A stretch of 64,000 nt of DNA from Rhizophagus clarus (GCA_015698045.1 BLAL01000175.1:310001-374000), one strand, 5' to 3'. Positions 20,330 through 32,497 are shown, counted from the stretch's first letter. Numbers and translations: made by a program. The notes: generated from the sequence alone by a model not told the origin.

Positions 20330-21810
20330 TTTGGGGAGTAAGTTGGGTGTAAGTTATTTATTTAATTCTATTATTACATATTTATATAATATTTACATAT
20401 AATTTATATATTTTAAACTAACTAATTTCTATTTGAAAAATTATTTGGTAATTTATTTAGGTTGTAAGTTATAAATTATTTATTTAATTCTATTATTACA
20501 TATTTATATAATATTTACATATAATTTATATATTTTAAACTAACTAATTTCTATTTGAAAAATTATTTGGTAATTTATTTAGGTTGTAAGTTATAAATTA
20601 TTTATTTAATTCTATTATTACATATTTATATAATATTTACATATAATTTAAATTAACTAATTTCTTTATTTAAAAAATTATTTAATAATATAATGTGTAA
20701 GTTGTTAATATAATTTCTATTATTACATATTTATTTAATGTTTATATATAATTTAAACTAACTACTTTCTTTATTTAAAAAATTATTTAATAATATAGGG
20801 AGTAAGTTGTTTATTTCATTCTATTATTTACATATTTATATATAATTTAAACTAACTAATTTCTTTATTTAAAAACTATTTGGTAATTTATTTAGATCGT
20901 AAGTTATAAGTTGTTTATTTAATTCTATTATTTACATATTTATATATAATTTAAACTAACTAATTTCTTTATTTAAAAACTATTTGGTAATTTATTTAGA
21001 TCGTAAGTTATAAGTTGTTTATTTAATTCTATTATTACAATTTATATAATATTTACATATAATTTATACTAACTAATTTCTTTATTTAAAAATTATTTGG
21101 TAATTTATTTAGTTGGTAAGTAATAAGTTGTTTATTTAATTCTATTATTACATATTTATATAATATTTACATATAATTTAAACTAACTAATTTCTTATTT
21201 AAACATTATTTAATAATATAGTGTGTAAGTTGTTTATTTAATTTATTATTACATATTTATATAATATTTACATATAATTTAAACTAACTAATTTCTTTAT
21301 TTAAAAACTATCATATTTTATAATATTTACATATAATTTAAACTAACTAATTTCTTTATTTAAAAAATTATTTAATAATATAGGGAGTAAGTTGTTTATT
21401 TAATTCTATTATTACATATTTATATAATATTTACATATAATTAAAACTAACTAATTTCTTTATTTAAAAATTATTTGGTAATTTATTTAGATCGTAAGTT
21501 ATAGGTTGTTTATTTAATTCTATTATTACATATTTTATAATATTTATGTATAATTTAAACTAACTAATTTCTTTATTTAAAAAATTATTTGGTAATTCAC
21601 TTCAGGTTGTTGTAAGTTATTATTTATTATTATAATCATAATATTTATTCATAATTTAATTAACCGAATTTTGCCTTTATTTAAAAAATACTATCTATTG
21701 CTTTTAGTTGGTAAGTTATAAAATATAGACCATATATTATAAATACGTTTATATAAAACTAAATTTATATTTATTAAATTATTCAATTTCTAATTAAATT
21801 TTAGAGTAAG
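20330..21810 (+). repeat. intron-like tandem repeat array, right part (about 13-14 units)
   Basis: Units average about 105 bp, with starts near 20350, 20465, 20583, 20697, 20797, 20896, 21000, 21113, 21221, 21383, 21490, 21604, 21709 and 21803. A typical unit reads GTAAGTTATAAGTTGTTTAT, then ATTACATATTTATATAATAT, TTACATATAATTTAAACTAA, CTAATTTCTTTATTTAAAAA, and ends in AATATAG or TTATTTAG. The donor (GTAAGT), a branch-site-like CTAAC and the acceptor TAG are kept in nearly every unit. Only 2-5 nt lie between an acceptor and the next donor. There is no coding frame. Confidence 0.8.
20345..20363 (+). repeat. LINE target sequence, right copy
   Basis: This third occurrence of GGGTGTAAGTTATTTATTT continues into AATTCTATTATTACATATTT, the normal array sequence, so it marks the undisturbed right side of the target. 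Confidence 0.65.
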
Positions 21811-21814
21811 TCAT

Positions 21815-22465
21815 CCCTATAAAAAATAAATGTCCGGAAAATGTTATCAAAAATGTCTGGAAAATGTCCGGAATAAATCTGATGTGTCCGGAAAATGTCC
21901 ACTTTTTTGGTACATGTCTGAAACACTTCTGATACTTAAAATTTTGACATGTCCTAACTTTGTCCTGAATTCGTCCAGTATTTGTTCGGTATAAAATTTT
22001 GGACAAATTCTGGACAGTTAAACCTGGACAAATTCTGGACATAGTAAAAAAACCAGATAGACAAATTCCGGACATGAAAAAGTTCAGGACAAATTCTGGA
22101 TACTATTTCCAAAAAAGGATAAATTAATTTTGTAAAAAAATGCAAAAAGCACAAAACTGACATTCAAAACCTTTTCTGTCGTACTAATTAAAATTGCAGA
22201 GCAGGCAAAAATACTATATATCTATGATATAAAAATTTTGGGTTAAGGAATAATGATGATCATCTATCCATTGATCATCTTTTGTGGCAAAATTTTACGA
22301 AAATACATTTCCGGACAATTTCAGGACAAATTCCTAATATCCCGAAAATGCAGTGTTTTCGGAACAGTTTCCGGACACACAGTGTCCAGAATTTCCGGAC
22401 AATATTTTAGAATTTTTTTTCCGGACATTTTCTGGACATTATCCGGACACTTATTTTTTATAGGG
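21815..22465. mobile_element. 651-bp non-autonomous DNA transposon, CCCTATA family
   Basis: The terminal inverted repeats are CCCTATAAAAAATAAATGTC at the left and CCCTATAAAAAATAAGTGTC in the complement of the right end, each followed by CGGA. A 3-bp CAT flanks both ends (21812-21814 and 22466-22468) as a target-site duplication. The interior is packed with variants of TGTCCGGAAAATG and GGACAAATTCTGGACA, and there is no transposase frame. Two relatives in the window (32498 and 34750) share ends and interior motifs. The short frames seen here are by-products. Confidence 0.85.
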
Positions 22466-22533
22466 CATCATATTATTTTTTTAATTGAGTTTTATATAAA
22501 TTTTAATGTTTTAATTATTTAAATTATATTCAG

Positions 22534-23748
22534 ATTTGGAAAAAGTGGAAATACAATTTTAGACAAATTTATTGAAAAAAGATACTTAAAATGGATTCCT
22601 TATAATCAATTTAAAAATGTTGAATATCTTGATAAAGGAGGATTTGGCATTATATACAAGGGTGTTTGGTTAAAAAGTGGTGAAAAGAAGGAAGTAGCTC
22701 TTAAATGTCTCAATAATTTGAATGAAAGTAATTTGAATGAAAATCTAGATGGATTTTTAAATGAAGTATAATTATTTATTATTTATTTTTAATTTTTATT
22801 ACAAATCATTTATACTAATATAAACAACTTTCAATTTTTTTATAGTGAAATTGTCATGAAAAATGTTTATATTCAACAAAAATTATTAATTTACATGGAT
22901 TTACAAAAAATCCAGATACTTTAAATTATATGGTAGTAATGGATTATGCAAATAAGGGAAATTTAAGAGCGAATTTAGCAATAATAATTGAAAATAATTG
23001 GAATAAAAGATTGCTCACGTTATATAAAATTATTATTGGCCTTGAAAAAATACATGAACAAAAACTTATTCATTGTGATCTCCATGATGGCAATATTTTA
23101 AATCATGAGGATGAAGAAGATAAGAATGATAAGAACAAAGTTTTTATTAGTGATTTAGGATTATTCAAAGCTGCTAATTTTTTAAAAGAATATGATATTT
23201 ATGGTGTTATTTCATTTATGGCACCTGAAGTTTTAAGGGACAAACCATATACTCCAGCTAGCGACATATATAGTTTGTCTATGATTATGTGGGAATTGAC
23301 ATCCGGAGTACCACCATTTAATGATAGAGCACATGATTTTCAACTCAGTATAAGTATTTGTAAAGGGGAACGACCTGAAATCGTTGTAAGTACTCCACAA
23401 TGTTATGTAGATTTAATGAAAAAATGCTGGAGTGAGGATCCATTAGAAAGACCACCTGCTAAAGAATTAAATAATATTATTGCAGACTGGATTTTCTATC
23501 CTGAAACTAGTGATAATGAAACTAGTGATAATGAACTTAATTATAATAAAATTAGTAAAGAATTAAAAAGCAACATCATGGAATTTATAAATGCATCAAT
23601 TGGAAATAATAATCTTAATACTGAATCTCATCCACAAGCATGTTATACAAGTCGCTTACTTGATTTTACTAGTAAAAAAGTAAATGAAACTCTAAAAAGT
23701 GAATGCCTAGATTGTAAAATAGTTGATGGTAAATCAAGTGAAAAATGA
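22534..23748 (+). pseudogene. protein kinase (TKL-like) gene, 5' part missing, probable nonsense codon after the intron
   Basis: Exon a (22534-22765, after an acceptor TTCAG) encodes KWIPYNQFKNVEYL, a Gly loop KGGFGIIYKG and the VAIK lysine (VALKCL). The intron is 22766-22845. Exon b (22846-23748) encodes the rest: HCDLHDGN (catalytic loop), DLG (metal-binding), MAPE and DIYSLSMIMWELTSG, then CWSEDPLERP and a short tail. Spliced in phase, exon b begins TGA AAT TGT CAT, where family members I know usually have Trp-Lys-Cys-His, so a TGG-to-TGA change looks likely. Alternatively a cryptic acceptor is used, or translation starts at the ATG at 22930, which would lose the N-lobe. No upstream first exon was found; the array and the CCCTATA element lie there. 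Confidence 0.7.
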
Positions 23749-25690
23749 AAAATTAGATGAAATTGTATAAAGTGAATATTTGGATTATATAGTTGATAAT
23801 ATAGTATTAAAACTAACAAAAATTAATTTACATTTACGGAATTGTAATACATTCATTTTATTAGAGTTATTTAAACACTAGTGCTAAAATAGTAAAATAT
23901 TTTGCATGTTTCTTAGTTTGTAATTAAAATAATTCCTTTCTTTATAACTTATCCATGTATTAAATATATGCATTTCTTTTTTTGTTTGGAATTATTTTAA
24001 CACTAAGGCTAGAGTAGTAAGTTATTTTACAAGTTTCTTAAATAATTCTTTTATGTTGTAACTTATTCGAATATTATATTAAATTATTTAATTAATTTTT
24101 GTTTATAACATCCAATATATATGTACTATTTGAATTAAAAAGGTTTAATATAATCACTCTAACTGAAACAGTGTAAAAAAAAATGAATTATAATATTAAA
24201 TAAATCAAATAAATATATTAAAAATGTATAAAACCATTCATAACAAAAAAAAAAACATTGGTTAAAGTTTTCAAGAATCTAGATCCAATATTGTCAGTAT
24301 CTTTACTGATTAGTCATAAAAAAAAAATTTTGTCCAAAAGCCACTTAATCAGCCATTTAATCATACTGTATATTATAACTAGTGCTGATCCGGATGATCC
24401 GGATAAAAATCTGGTCTGAATAGAAACCGGAATCTGGATTTATAAAATTATTTTTTGAATACCAGATTGGTTGATAGTTCATATAATAAACTTCGGAAAG
24501 TATTCAAACATAATTTATTATAAAATTTGGTTAAATTAATAATAAAATTAATTCAATTTCATAGAATTTATAGAAAGTAGTTAAAAAATATTTTCATAGA
24601 ATCTCTGCAAACTTTACAGTATTACTTTCTACTACATCAGTTAATAATGTAAATTCATAAACTAGTGTACTGTAGTTAGAAATTACATGGTTTCAGACAA
24701 AGATTGACTTGAAACATAAATGATAAATCAATATGCCTCATTTTCTTAAATTACTTATGCCCTATATGTATATGGAAATGATACGGTTTGTATACATTTG
24801 ATATACGTTTTTATAGATTCCGTGTATATTTAATAAGTAATTCATTTTTGGACGTTTTTTTAAATAAACTAATGTATGCAGAATGTATAATATATACGGA
24901 ATGTATACAGATAAACTCATTTTTTAATGATTTCCTGCTATAAGAAACCTGTATATGGAAATGATACATTTTATATACGTTTAATAAATTCTGTATTAAT
25001 AATTATGCATTAGATTAAAGAAAAATGTCACGGTCGATGCATGGGCGGATTCGACTTGGCCCAGAAACTTGACACAGTACAAAAAAACATTTAGTGAAAC
25101 TCGTAATTTTTGTGATACATTTTATTTAACACTTATTTATTTTAATCTAAGGGTGAATTTTGACGATTCTTTAAATTTCATCATTTAAACTTACTAATTA
25201 ATAAAAAAAAAATGTTTTTTATAAACAAATATAATGGACTTTTTTAATACTTTTTTTGACCCAAGAGTGAATTTTGTGAAAATTATCGCATTATTTTTGA
25301 TCAAATACAACAAAAATTCACAATTTGATTGGTGCACGTGTAAAATCAGCTGACAGATAGGTTAAATTTTTTATTAAACAGGTATGGATTTACAGGTTAT
25401 TATGCCAAGTGATTCAAGGGACGAAGTCCCTTGCCTCAAAAACGCAACTCTAGTTATTATAAATATAAACATTTCGGTAACATACGAAAAATTGGTGTCG
25501 GAGCAAACGGAAAATATTCGGTTGCAAATTGAAAATATTTTCAATATTATGTAGCATTAAATTCTTTTTAATTTTAATGATATCTCTGTAAGAGAAATCG
25601 TTAAAAGTTAATGAGGTATTTGTTTACATTTTTATTATTTATTTTATGTACACTTCTTAATTTCGATTATTATACGTTCATAATTTAGCT
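23749..25690. other. gene-free AT-rich stretch
   Basis: No gene is supported. It holds a slightly GC-richer patch at about 24385-24440 with repeated GATCCGGAT, and two copies of GTATATGGAAATGATAC about 190 bp apart (near 24769 and 24952) that may belong to an unrecognised small repeat. A short hairpin CAAGGGACGAAGTCCCTTG lies near 25417. Confidence 0.4.
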
Positions 25691-26042
25691 TAAATTTCGC
25701 TTTTATGGAATTACAAAATTTTGAGTCAGGTACTAATTATTACATAGTTAAATTTATAGAAAATGAAGGCTCTATTTATAATAATTCACAATTATTTTCT
25801 TAACTTTCCAACTGAAAAAAAAAATGATTTTTTATTTTATTTTAATATTAGAAATAAAATTGATCAAACGAAAAATTATTTCCTAACAATGGAATACGCC
25901 TATAGGGCACTCTTCAAACCAAATAAAAAAGTGCTTCAGCAGTCTTATTTTAGATAATAAATAATATAATTTGACATATCAATTAGCTTGTGTTTTATCG
26001 TGCTTGCATGACGAAGGAATACACCGTGACCTGGTAGATTTT
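25690..26042 (+). pseudogene. decayed kinase fragment (kinase-Sel1 family)
   Basis: Readable pieces in shifting frames match the family genes further right. They are RFYGIT-like 'CGCTTTTATGGAATTACAAA', a MEYA segment (25886 on), and a strong piece LACVLSCLHDEGI-HRDL at about 25987-26033. Compare QLVYAVSCLHDEGIVHRDL in the gene at 47.8-51.75 kb. Stops and frame changes lie between the pieces, and the rest of the kinase and all Sel1 repeats are absent. This is a solitary remnant of the family, on the plus strand, about 18 kb from the main cluster. Confidence 0.6.
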
Positions 26043-27154
26043 TTTTGAAAAAAAATATGACAATAAAAGTTCTTTTTTTTCATTTTCTTTTATGATATAC
26101 AGTATTGTAAATATTAACCAATATTATTTAATTAATTCAAATTTTTTGAATAATTAAAAAGGATTTATTATAAAGCATTATTATTCATTACATTAGTAAG
26201 GATTCGAATCTTTAGGGACTTCTTAAAATATTCTAAAAAACTTAGGGATCTAATTATTTATAGATTCCTAAAAATCTTTCAATTTGATCACCTTTAAGAA
26301 TTCTAGATAATAACTAAATATTTAAGATTAAATTTTTAAGGATTGAATTCCATGATTTTTAAAAATAGAAAGAAAGTAAAATAATTTACAAATTGTGTTA
26401 CAAATCGTTACTTAATTATTTAATGAAACTAAACTATTTTTAAGATTTATGGTAAAACCTTTTCCCCTTTCATCTTTTTCACTTCCCCCGTAAAGAAGAA
26501 CATTATTATTTTTTAATTAATGCATGTAATGCTAAAAAAAAATCGAAAAAGAAAATATTACTTAGAAAATACATCCAAATATAAAATATTTACTATATAT
26601 TATTAGAGAAAGCGAAAACTTTTTATATTACATTGTCCATCAGGATTCGGAGTTAGGCGAAATTTCTATAACCAAATTACAGTACTTAGTTCATCAGGAT
26701 TCAGAGTCTCAAAGGTTATTAATGGATGATAACTTTTAATATTTTAAATAATGGTCATGAAATCTAATTTAAAGTTGGGCTTATAAATTTATAAATAGCT
26801 GCTTTTTGGTATAAAAAAAAAAAATTTTTTTTTGTAATTTATCGACCGGTCGATGGATTTTTGGCCAGCATTAAACATAATGGAGCTCAATATATTCTTC
26901 CTCATACATTATTATTTATGTAGTATTAATTTTTCTTTTTTTTTTTATAGTAAATTATAATAACTTCGTTTCTTATGAATGAATGATTTTTTATTAACAT
27001 GTTTACCCTTTATGCGTTTTTTTAAAAAGAAATAAAGATATAAGGTTTGTAACGTTAAGGAAATGTTCTAATATAATCTAAAATTAAATATAAACTATTT
27101 TTATTACTTTTTAATTAACCAATTGATTAACAAGCTTTTCATTCTTTTTTTTTT
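26043..27154. other. gene-free AT-rich stretch with one transposon-end fragment
   Basis: No gene is seen. At about 26832-26878 the sequence GTAATTTATCGACCGGTCGA continues to TTTTTGGCCAGCATTA. This matches the complemented right end of the element at 34937-35143, so it is a truncated copy of that family. Confidence 0.5.
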
Positions 27155-28602
27155 TTATTTATCATTCTTTCTTTTAAAAATCCAGACAATCAAGACAATA
27201 ATTACAGATAAAAGGAAACCTGAAATACTACCAATAATACTGCCTATAACCCAAACCTTTCTGCTTTGTATTGCTAAATCATCAGCGGTTGGTACTGCAG
27301 GTCCTGAACTAGTTGAATTTGGTGGATTATTTGGATCAAAAGAAGTTATCCAAGAATAACTTTGAGGATTTGATGTATCCAAAATATAAATATCACTGTT
27401 TCTTCTATTTGTTGAATCAAGATATCCTAAGAAAAAGAAAGCAGAAAATTTTAAATTATCAGTATTTTTACATAGAAATTAAGAAATTCATTTATAATAG
27501 AAATGATTCTTCTCACTTACCAAATGTAACGAACATATAATAAGAATTGATTAAGTTAGCAGAATGTGAATATAATTCTGGGATTGGATTCGCCGCTTCA
27601 GGAGTTGACCAAGTAAACGTATTTCCATTTGTTACAGTTAATACGGCTAACTGTGGAACAGCTTGAGATCCACCGTAAACTATTATTCTGTTATCAGGTG
27701 CTATAAAAAGGTGGAACAGAAGAGAGAAGATTTTAATATAAATTACAATTAAAAGAATGAAGATTTCAAAATAGTAAAGCTTCCTTACTTATGACGGAAG
27801 AATGACTTTCTCGTGGTCCTGGAACGTTCCCACCAGCGTTCTGATATTCCCATTGATCCAAATTAGTATTATAAATGTAAATATCGCTCATTCTTAGAAG
27901 ATCACCGCTAATTAATCTACCACCGATATAAACAATTCTACCATCATTATTTAATAATACAGCAGAATGACCATATCTTGCATCACCAGATTGAATAACA
28001 CTTCCAACGCTCCACCCATACAATAATTCAATCGTATTAAATATATCCATTCTACTATAAATATATTTAAGGTTACTAGTAAAATCGTCTATACCATCGA
28101 ATATATACATTTTACCTTGACTATCACAAATAGCCTGTACACTTCTTCTTCTAGGTGGTAGTATATTGACCGTAACATTTAATTGTGGTTGATCAATTGT
28201 TTTTTGTTGACTATCAAATTTATAAATTAAAGGTGCGATTGTTCCATCTGGTTTTTGAAGAATTTCAGGCATTCCTTCAAATACAAATATATTATCCTGC
28301 AATGCACCTCCAACACATGCTGATGCGTAAATATGAGAAATATCTAAAGTGGTTAATTCATTATTCCATGGATATGTTGACGTTGTATTAAATGGGCTTG
28401 ATAAATCCAAATAAAATATTTCATGATTATACGTCACCGAATTGTTTATGTTTAATATAGTACCACCGAAGATATATAATTTAGAATCAATATACGTTGA
28501 TGTTTGACCATAAAGTGGCGGAGGATAGTAAATTGCGGATGTAAATACAAACGATGACGAAAAAAGTACGCTTATTAGAAGTTGTATTAATAAATTTGAC
28601 AT
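27155..28602 (-). CDS. kelch-repeat single-pass membrane protein, 3 exons (421 aa)
   Basis: Exons are 28602-27789, 27700-27521 and 27426-27155 (read leftward), with GT-AG introns of 88 and 94 bp; spliced length is 1266 nt. The N-terminal ~23 residues (MSNLLIQLLISVLFSSSFVF…) form a signal peptide. Kelch motifs follow, with LYIFGG, MYIFDG, IVYIGG, IIVYGG and the linking DARYGHSAVLL and PRESHSSV segments, as in a beta-propeller. A hydrophobic helix (VWVIGSIIGSISGFLLSVII) near the C-terminus is followed by the basic FKRKNDK stop-transfer tail. It is expected at the cell surface or in the secretory system with the propeller outside. Its ligand is unknown. It is transcribed divergently from the paralogue at 29179. 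Confidence 0.88.
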
Positions 28603-29178
28603 TGTAAATTTATTTTAATTGAAAAGCTTGGATTTATTGGCGCAGTAAAAATATTTTATGATTACGTAGCGTACTATTTATTTATCATGATAAAAAAAAA
28701 TCAAAATTTTTTTTTTTAAAACATGGTTCAAGAAAAGAGAGATGGAGAAAAAAATGCTAAAAGAAAATTTATTCGAACTTAACTTGAGAATAACCATTAA
28801 CTTGAATTGTTAAATAATAAATTTTTTTTTTTCTGCAAAGAAAATTTTTAATAAATCAACTTTCCAGAAAAAATTTTGTCATACAAATATTTACGGTAAA
28901 CTGTTTCCGAAAACGTCCTTTTCTTTATCCAATTTTAGAAATAAAACAACGAAGGCGCTATGATGCATAGAATCATTAGGATGCGATTAGGTGTATAACC
29001 AAACAAATATGCAGGATTAGGATATGTAACCATTGTTTTAAAGATATATTTACTTTGTACATTTTTTTTTTTTTATAATATAAAAAAAGAACTGACCTAT
29101 TTATAAATCATTCGTTTAACATAATAATTTTGAAAAATTCTTATTCTCTAAAAAAATTTTTCTTATTTTTTTTTTAAA
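28603..29178. promoter_or_regulatory. 576-bp divergent intergenic region between two kelch genes
   Basis: The two start codons face away from each other, so both promoters must lie in or overlap this stretch. It is very AT-rich with several poly(A)/poly(T) runs near both starts. No specific factor-binding site could be recognised by eye. Confidence 0.45.
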
Positions 29179-30862
29179 ATGAATAAGAAAATATTCATAA
29201 TTTTTTTCATTCTCTTATTTACTATGATAAAATCAGTAAATTCACAGTCGTTATCTCCAAGATATGGACATTCATCAACATATATATATTCAGCAAATTC
29301 TACACTTTATATTTTAGGTGGAATTATAGACAATGCATTAACAAATGAATTCATTTCAATAGACGTATCTCCATCTTCATTATCATCTCAACAAACAAAA
29401 ATAACATATATGAATAAAAAAACAAATATGGATTTCATATTACCTCACGCATTCGCTCAAACATCTTCAGGTCTTAGCGCACCATTTCAAATAGGCTCTA
29501 ATCTACAAAAAACAATGTTATTCTTATTTGGAGGATTACAAAATAATTTATTTGAATTTGATTTGTCGAGAGTATTCGCCTTTAATACTAGTGCAAATCA
29601 ATGGGTTCGTCCTAATATTGATAAATATCCTCCACAAAAGCATTTTTCCTTTCGTGTAATTGATTCAAATTATACCGAGAGTTCTGATTCAATCTACACA
29701 TTCAGTATAAAGGATAATAATGGTGAAGTGGATTTACTTTATACTGGAACTTTGAATTGGAATTTTGTTCTTACTTTATTACAATTTGGTAATCTTCATG
29801 GATTTACTGCTACTTTGTTACGTAACGGTATTATCGTTTATTTTGGTGGAAGTATAATCAGTGATGGAAATAATCAGGGTTTTGGTGATGAATTATTTTC
29901 TAGAAATCATCAATTTGCTCAAACTACAAATGTAAGTCCAAAGATGCGAGATTTATGAAAATGTTATACACTGAATTAAATAATAATAATTGTTATAATT
30001 AGTTGACTACTTACGATACAAAAACTAATGTATGGGGTATTCAAGTAAGTTAACATAATAAAATAATCAAATATTATCCTAAATTAAACTTAATTAAAAT
30101 TTTTTAAAAAAGCAAACCATTGGTGATCCTCCGGAAGGTAGAACCATGCATTCCGCAATAGTCAGTAAGTAAATTTTATTTTCTTTTCTCATTTTCATTA
30201 TAAATTTAATTTTCATTTAATAAATTTAACTAGCATTGGATGGAAGAGTAATTATTTATGGAGGAATAAATAATGTTATGTTAGGAGAGGCAATCTCTGA
30301 TCCGGTTAGTAAAAAATATCCAGATCCATTAATTTCAATTTTAGAAACATTTTCACAACCGTTTCATTGGACCACATTACAATTGGGCGATAATTCCTTG
30401 GAACCATTACAAAGTTATGGTCATACTGCTACATTAGTTGGAAATTATATGATTGTTGCTTTTGGAAGTAAGTATTTATTTATTTATTATGTTTAAAAAA
30501 TTATGAAAATAAATAATAACAACTAATTTTATATGATATATGTAGTGCAATCAAGTGAAAACGCAAATCCAAAGACAACATCGTCATTAAAAAATTCATT
30601 TACACCATCAGATTCGATATACATGATGGATACAACAAATAAAACTCATATAATTTGGTCAAAATTGCAATATACATTAATAGATTTTCCTATACATCCT
30701 AAACTTTTTACTCAAGCACAGCAAGGTGGTATTATTTTTGGTTCTACTATGTTAGGTACTATCGTAGGTATTGTAGTAGGCAATGTACTTACTAATTATT
30801 TAGCTAAAAAATATCCTATAGCAAAAGAGGCTCATGGAGCCGCTGCTCCGGAGAGTGATTAG
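29179..30862 (+). CDS. kelch-repeat single-pass membrane protein, 5 exons (465 aa)
   Basis: Exons are 29179-29931, 30003-30044 (only 42 nt), 30113-30164 (52 nt), 30234-30467 and 30546-30862. All four introns are GT-AG and 68-78 bp, and the spliced length of 1398 nt is in frame. There is a signal peptide MNKKIFIIFFILLFTMIKSV. Kelch features are SPRYGHSSTYI, LYILGG, MLFLFGG, IIVYFGG, LDGRVIIYGGI and SYGHTATLVGNYMIVAFG. The C-terminal transmembrane helix is GIIFGSTMLGTIVGIVVGNV, followed by a short tail ending AAAPESD. The small exons, which complete one propeller blade, are easily missed. It is a paralogue of the divergent gene at 27155-28602. The role is inferred only as a surface or secretory adhesion or binding propeller. 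Confidence 0.88.
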
Positions 30863-31968
30863 ATTATTCTAATGTTTAGATTTATTATTATCTTTCTAAA
30901 TTGCTTTGTATCATTTACGTGTCACTAAATTTTTATAAATGTTTATGTTTGTAACATCTGTACGCCGCTATGTAAATCAATATTTGTTTATCATTTTTTT
31001 TAAACAAAAGGATTTGTTATCTTGTGTTCATAAATTAATTATATTATTGGTCCGGATTCATACGATAAATTAGCAATACTTTTGATTACAATATAAACAA
31101 AATTTATCACGTATGCATTAGTAATCATAAATAATGAATGGATTTTTGGATGCTGTCTATCAATTATAGAGATTCGAGAACTCTGTATCACGTCACAGAT
31201 AATTACGAGTAAATTAGTTATTCCCTTGTTAGTTTTTATGCACCGGTTCTACAATTACTATGATTTATTTTAAACTTTTACATATACTTTATTTTTTTTA
31301 TCGCCCTCTTATAGATTATAAAGTGTAATATGATCATTAGGCTTGTTCACTTTATGGTCGATTGCATTTTTCAGTCGATTGTAATTTAATTATATTGTCT
31401 GTTTCGATCTATTTAATCTCTTTGCATTTGTCCGTGCGATCGAACTTTCGAACGCAAATAAACAATCCTATTAGTACATTACAAAATTACCAAAAAAGCT
31501 GAACAGGCAGAGTTGCTGTTTAATGCTTTATTTAAAATTTAAAGAATAGATTTCGGATATCGATTAATAAAACTATGGTTGCTTCGTTAAATCTTTCGTC
31601 TACTTTACACATGATTATATTTTACTTTCTAATTTATAAATGAAAATTTTTTTTCTGTCGTACCATTTGTGGTGGTTTCTTAAATTACATATTTACAGTT
31701 TAACTTGGTCAAACCTATGTCAAATATAGAAACCATAAATGACAACTCGAGAAACGATTATTCTCAATTCTCGTCATGATGAAATTTCAAATCTAATTGG
31801 TTAAAAATTAGCAATATTAATTGACTTGAATTATAAAAGATGATTCTAAATTTAGTGCCAATAAATAAGTATTGAATTAATTAAAATAAATGAATAGCGA
31901 GTTTTATTGAAGAATTAAATGATTTAACATGAATTGTTTCATTTATTTGATTTTGTTCATTTTTATAT
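30863..31968. other. gene-free stretch
   Basis: 3' flank of the kelch gene and AT-rich DNA. No gene or repeat is recognised. Confidence 0.4.
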
Positions 31969-31976
31969 CCTTATTG

Positions 31977-32220
31977 CAGTGTTGTCATGGGACACGGACA
32001 CGGACATTGGACAGTCCCGGATCGGACAGTCCGGTCCATGTCCGCTATATTTTCATGTTCGGGACATTTTGTCCGTGTTAATGCCAGTCGTACTGATTTT
32101 TAAGGCTGGTTAACAAATTGTCTGTGTCCGTAAAGTCCGCGGACTATGGACGCGGACATGGATTTTTTGGACGTCCGTGTCCACAAAAAATTGCCGGACA
32201 ATGTCCCATGTACAACACTG
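31977..32220. mobile_element. hAT-like MITE (244 bp) with 8-bp target duplication
   Basis: The ends are CAGTGTTGTCATGGGACA at the left and CAGTGTTGTACATGGGACA in the complement of the right end. Both are flanked by the identical 8-bp CCTTATTG (31969-31976 and 32221-32228). An 8-bp duplication and a CAGTG start are typical of the hAT superfamily. The interior is rich in GGACACGGACA-like and TGTCCG motifs, and there is no transposase. Confidence 0.9.
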
Positions 32221-32497
32221 CCTTATTGTCTAATTAATTCTTAATCAAGTGGAAATATACTGTATACAAGCTTTTTATTACAAAAATTATGATGTCATCT
32301 GTTTAAATATAAATAAACACTTTTATTAGTTTAAAGTCAATTATGATACAAGTTCATACAGCGTTATTAAATCACCAAGAATAACTGAAGAAATTTTTGA
32401 GCAAATCTTAAAATTTGATATTTACTAGCTCGTATAAAATGAATAAATATCAAATGCATTAAATAATATTTTCTTTGAATAATCAGTTAAAATACAG

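Noticed and set aside
21794..22522. Frames on both strands of the CCCTATA elements (here and at 32483-32710, 34673-34994) as small proteins
   Set aside because: They are produced by inverted TGTCCGGA-type motifs of a non-coding element and are not shared between copies.
4297..23748. One giant kinase gene spanning the arrays and LINEs
   Set aside because: Possible in principle, but without transcript evidence no exon chain could be established. It is kept only as a low-interest finding.
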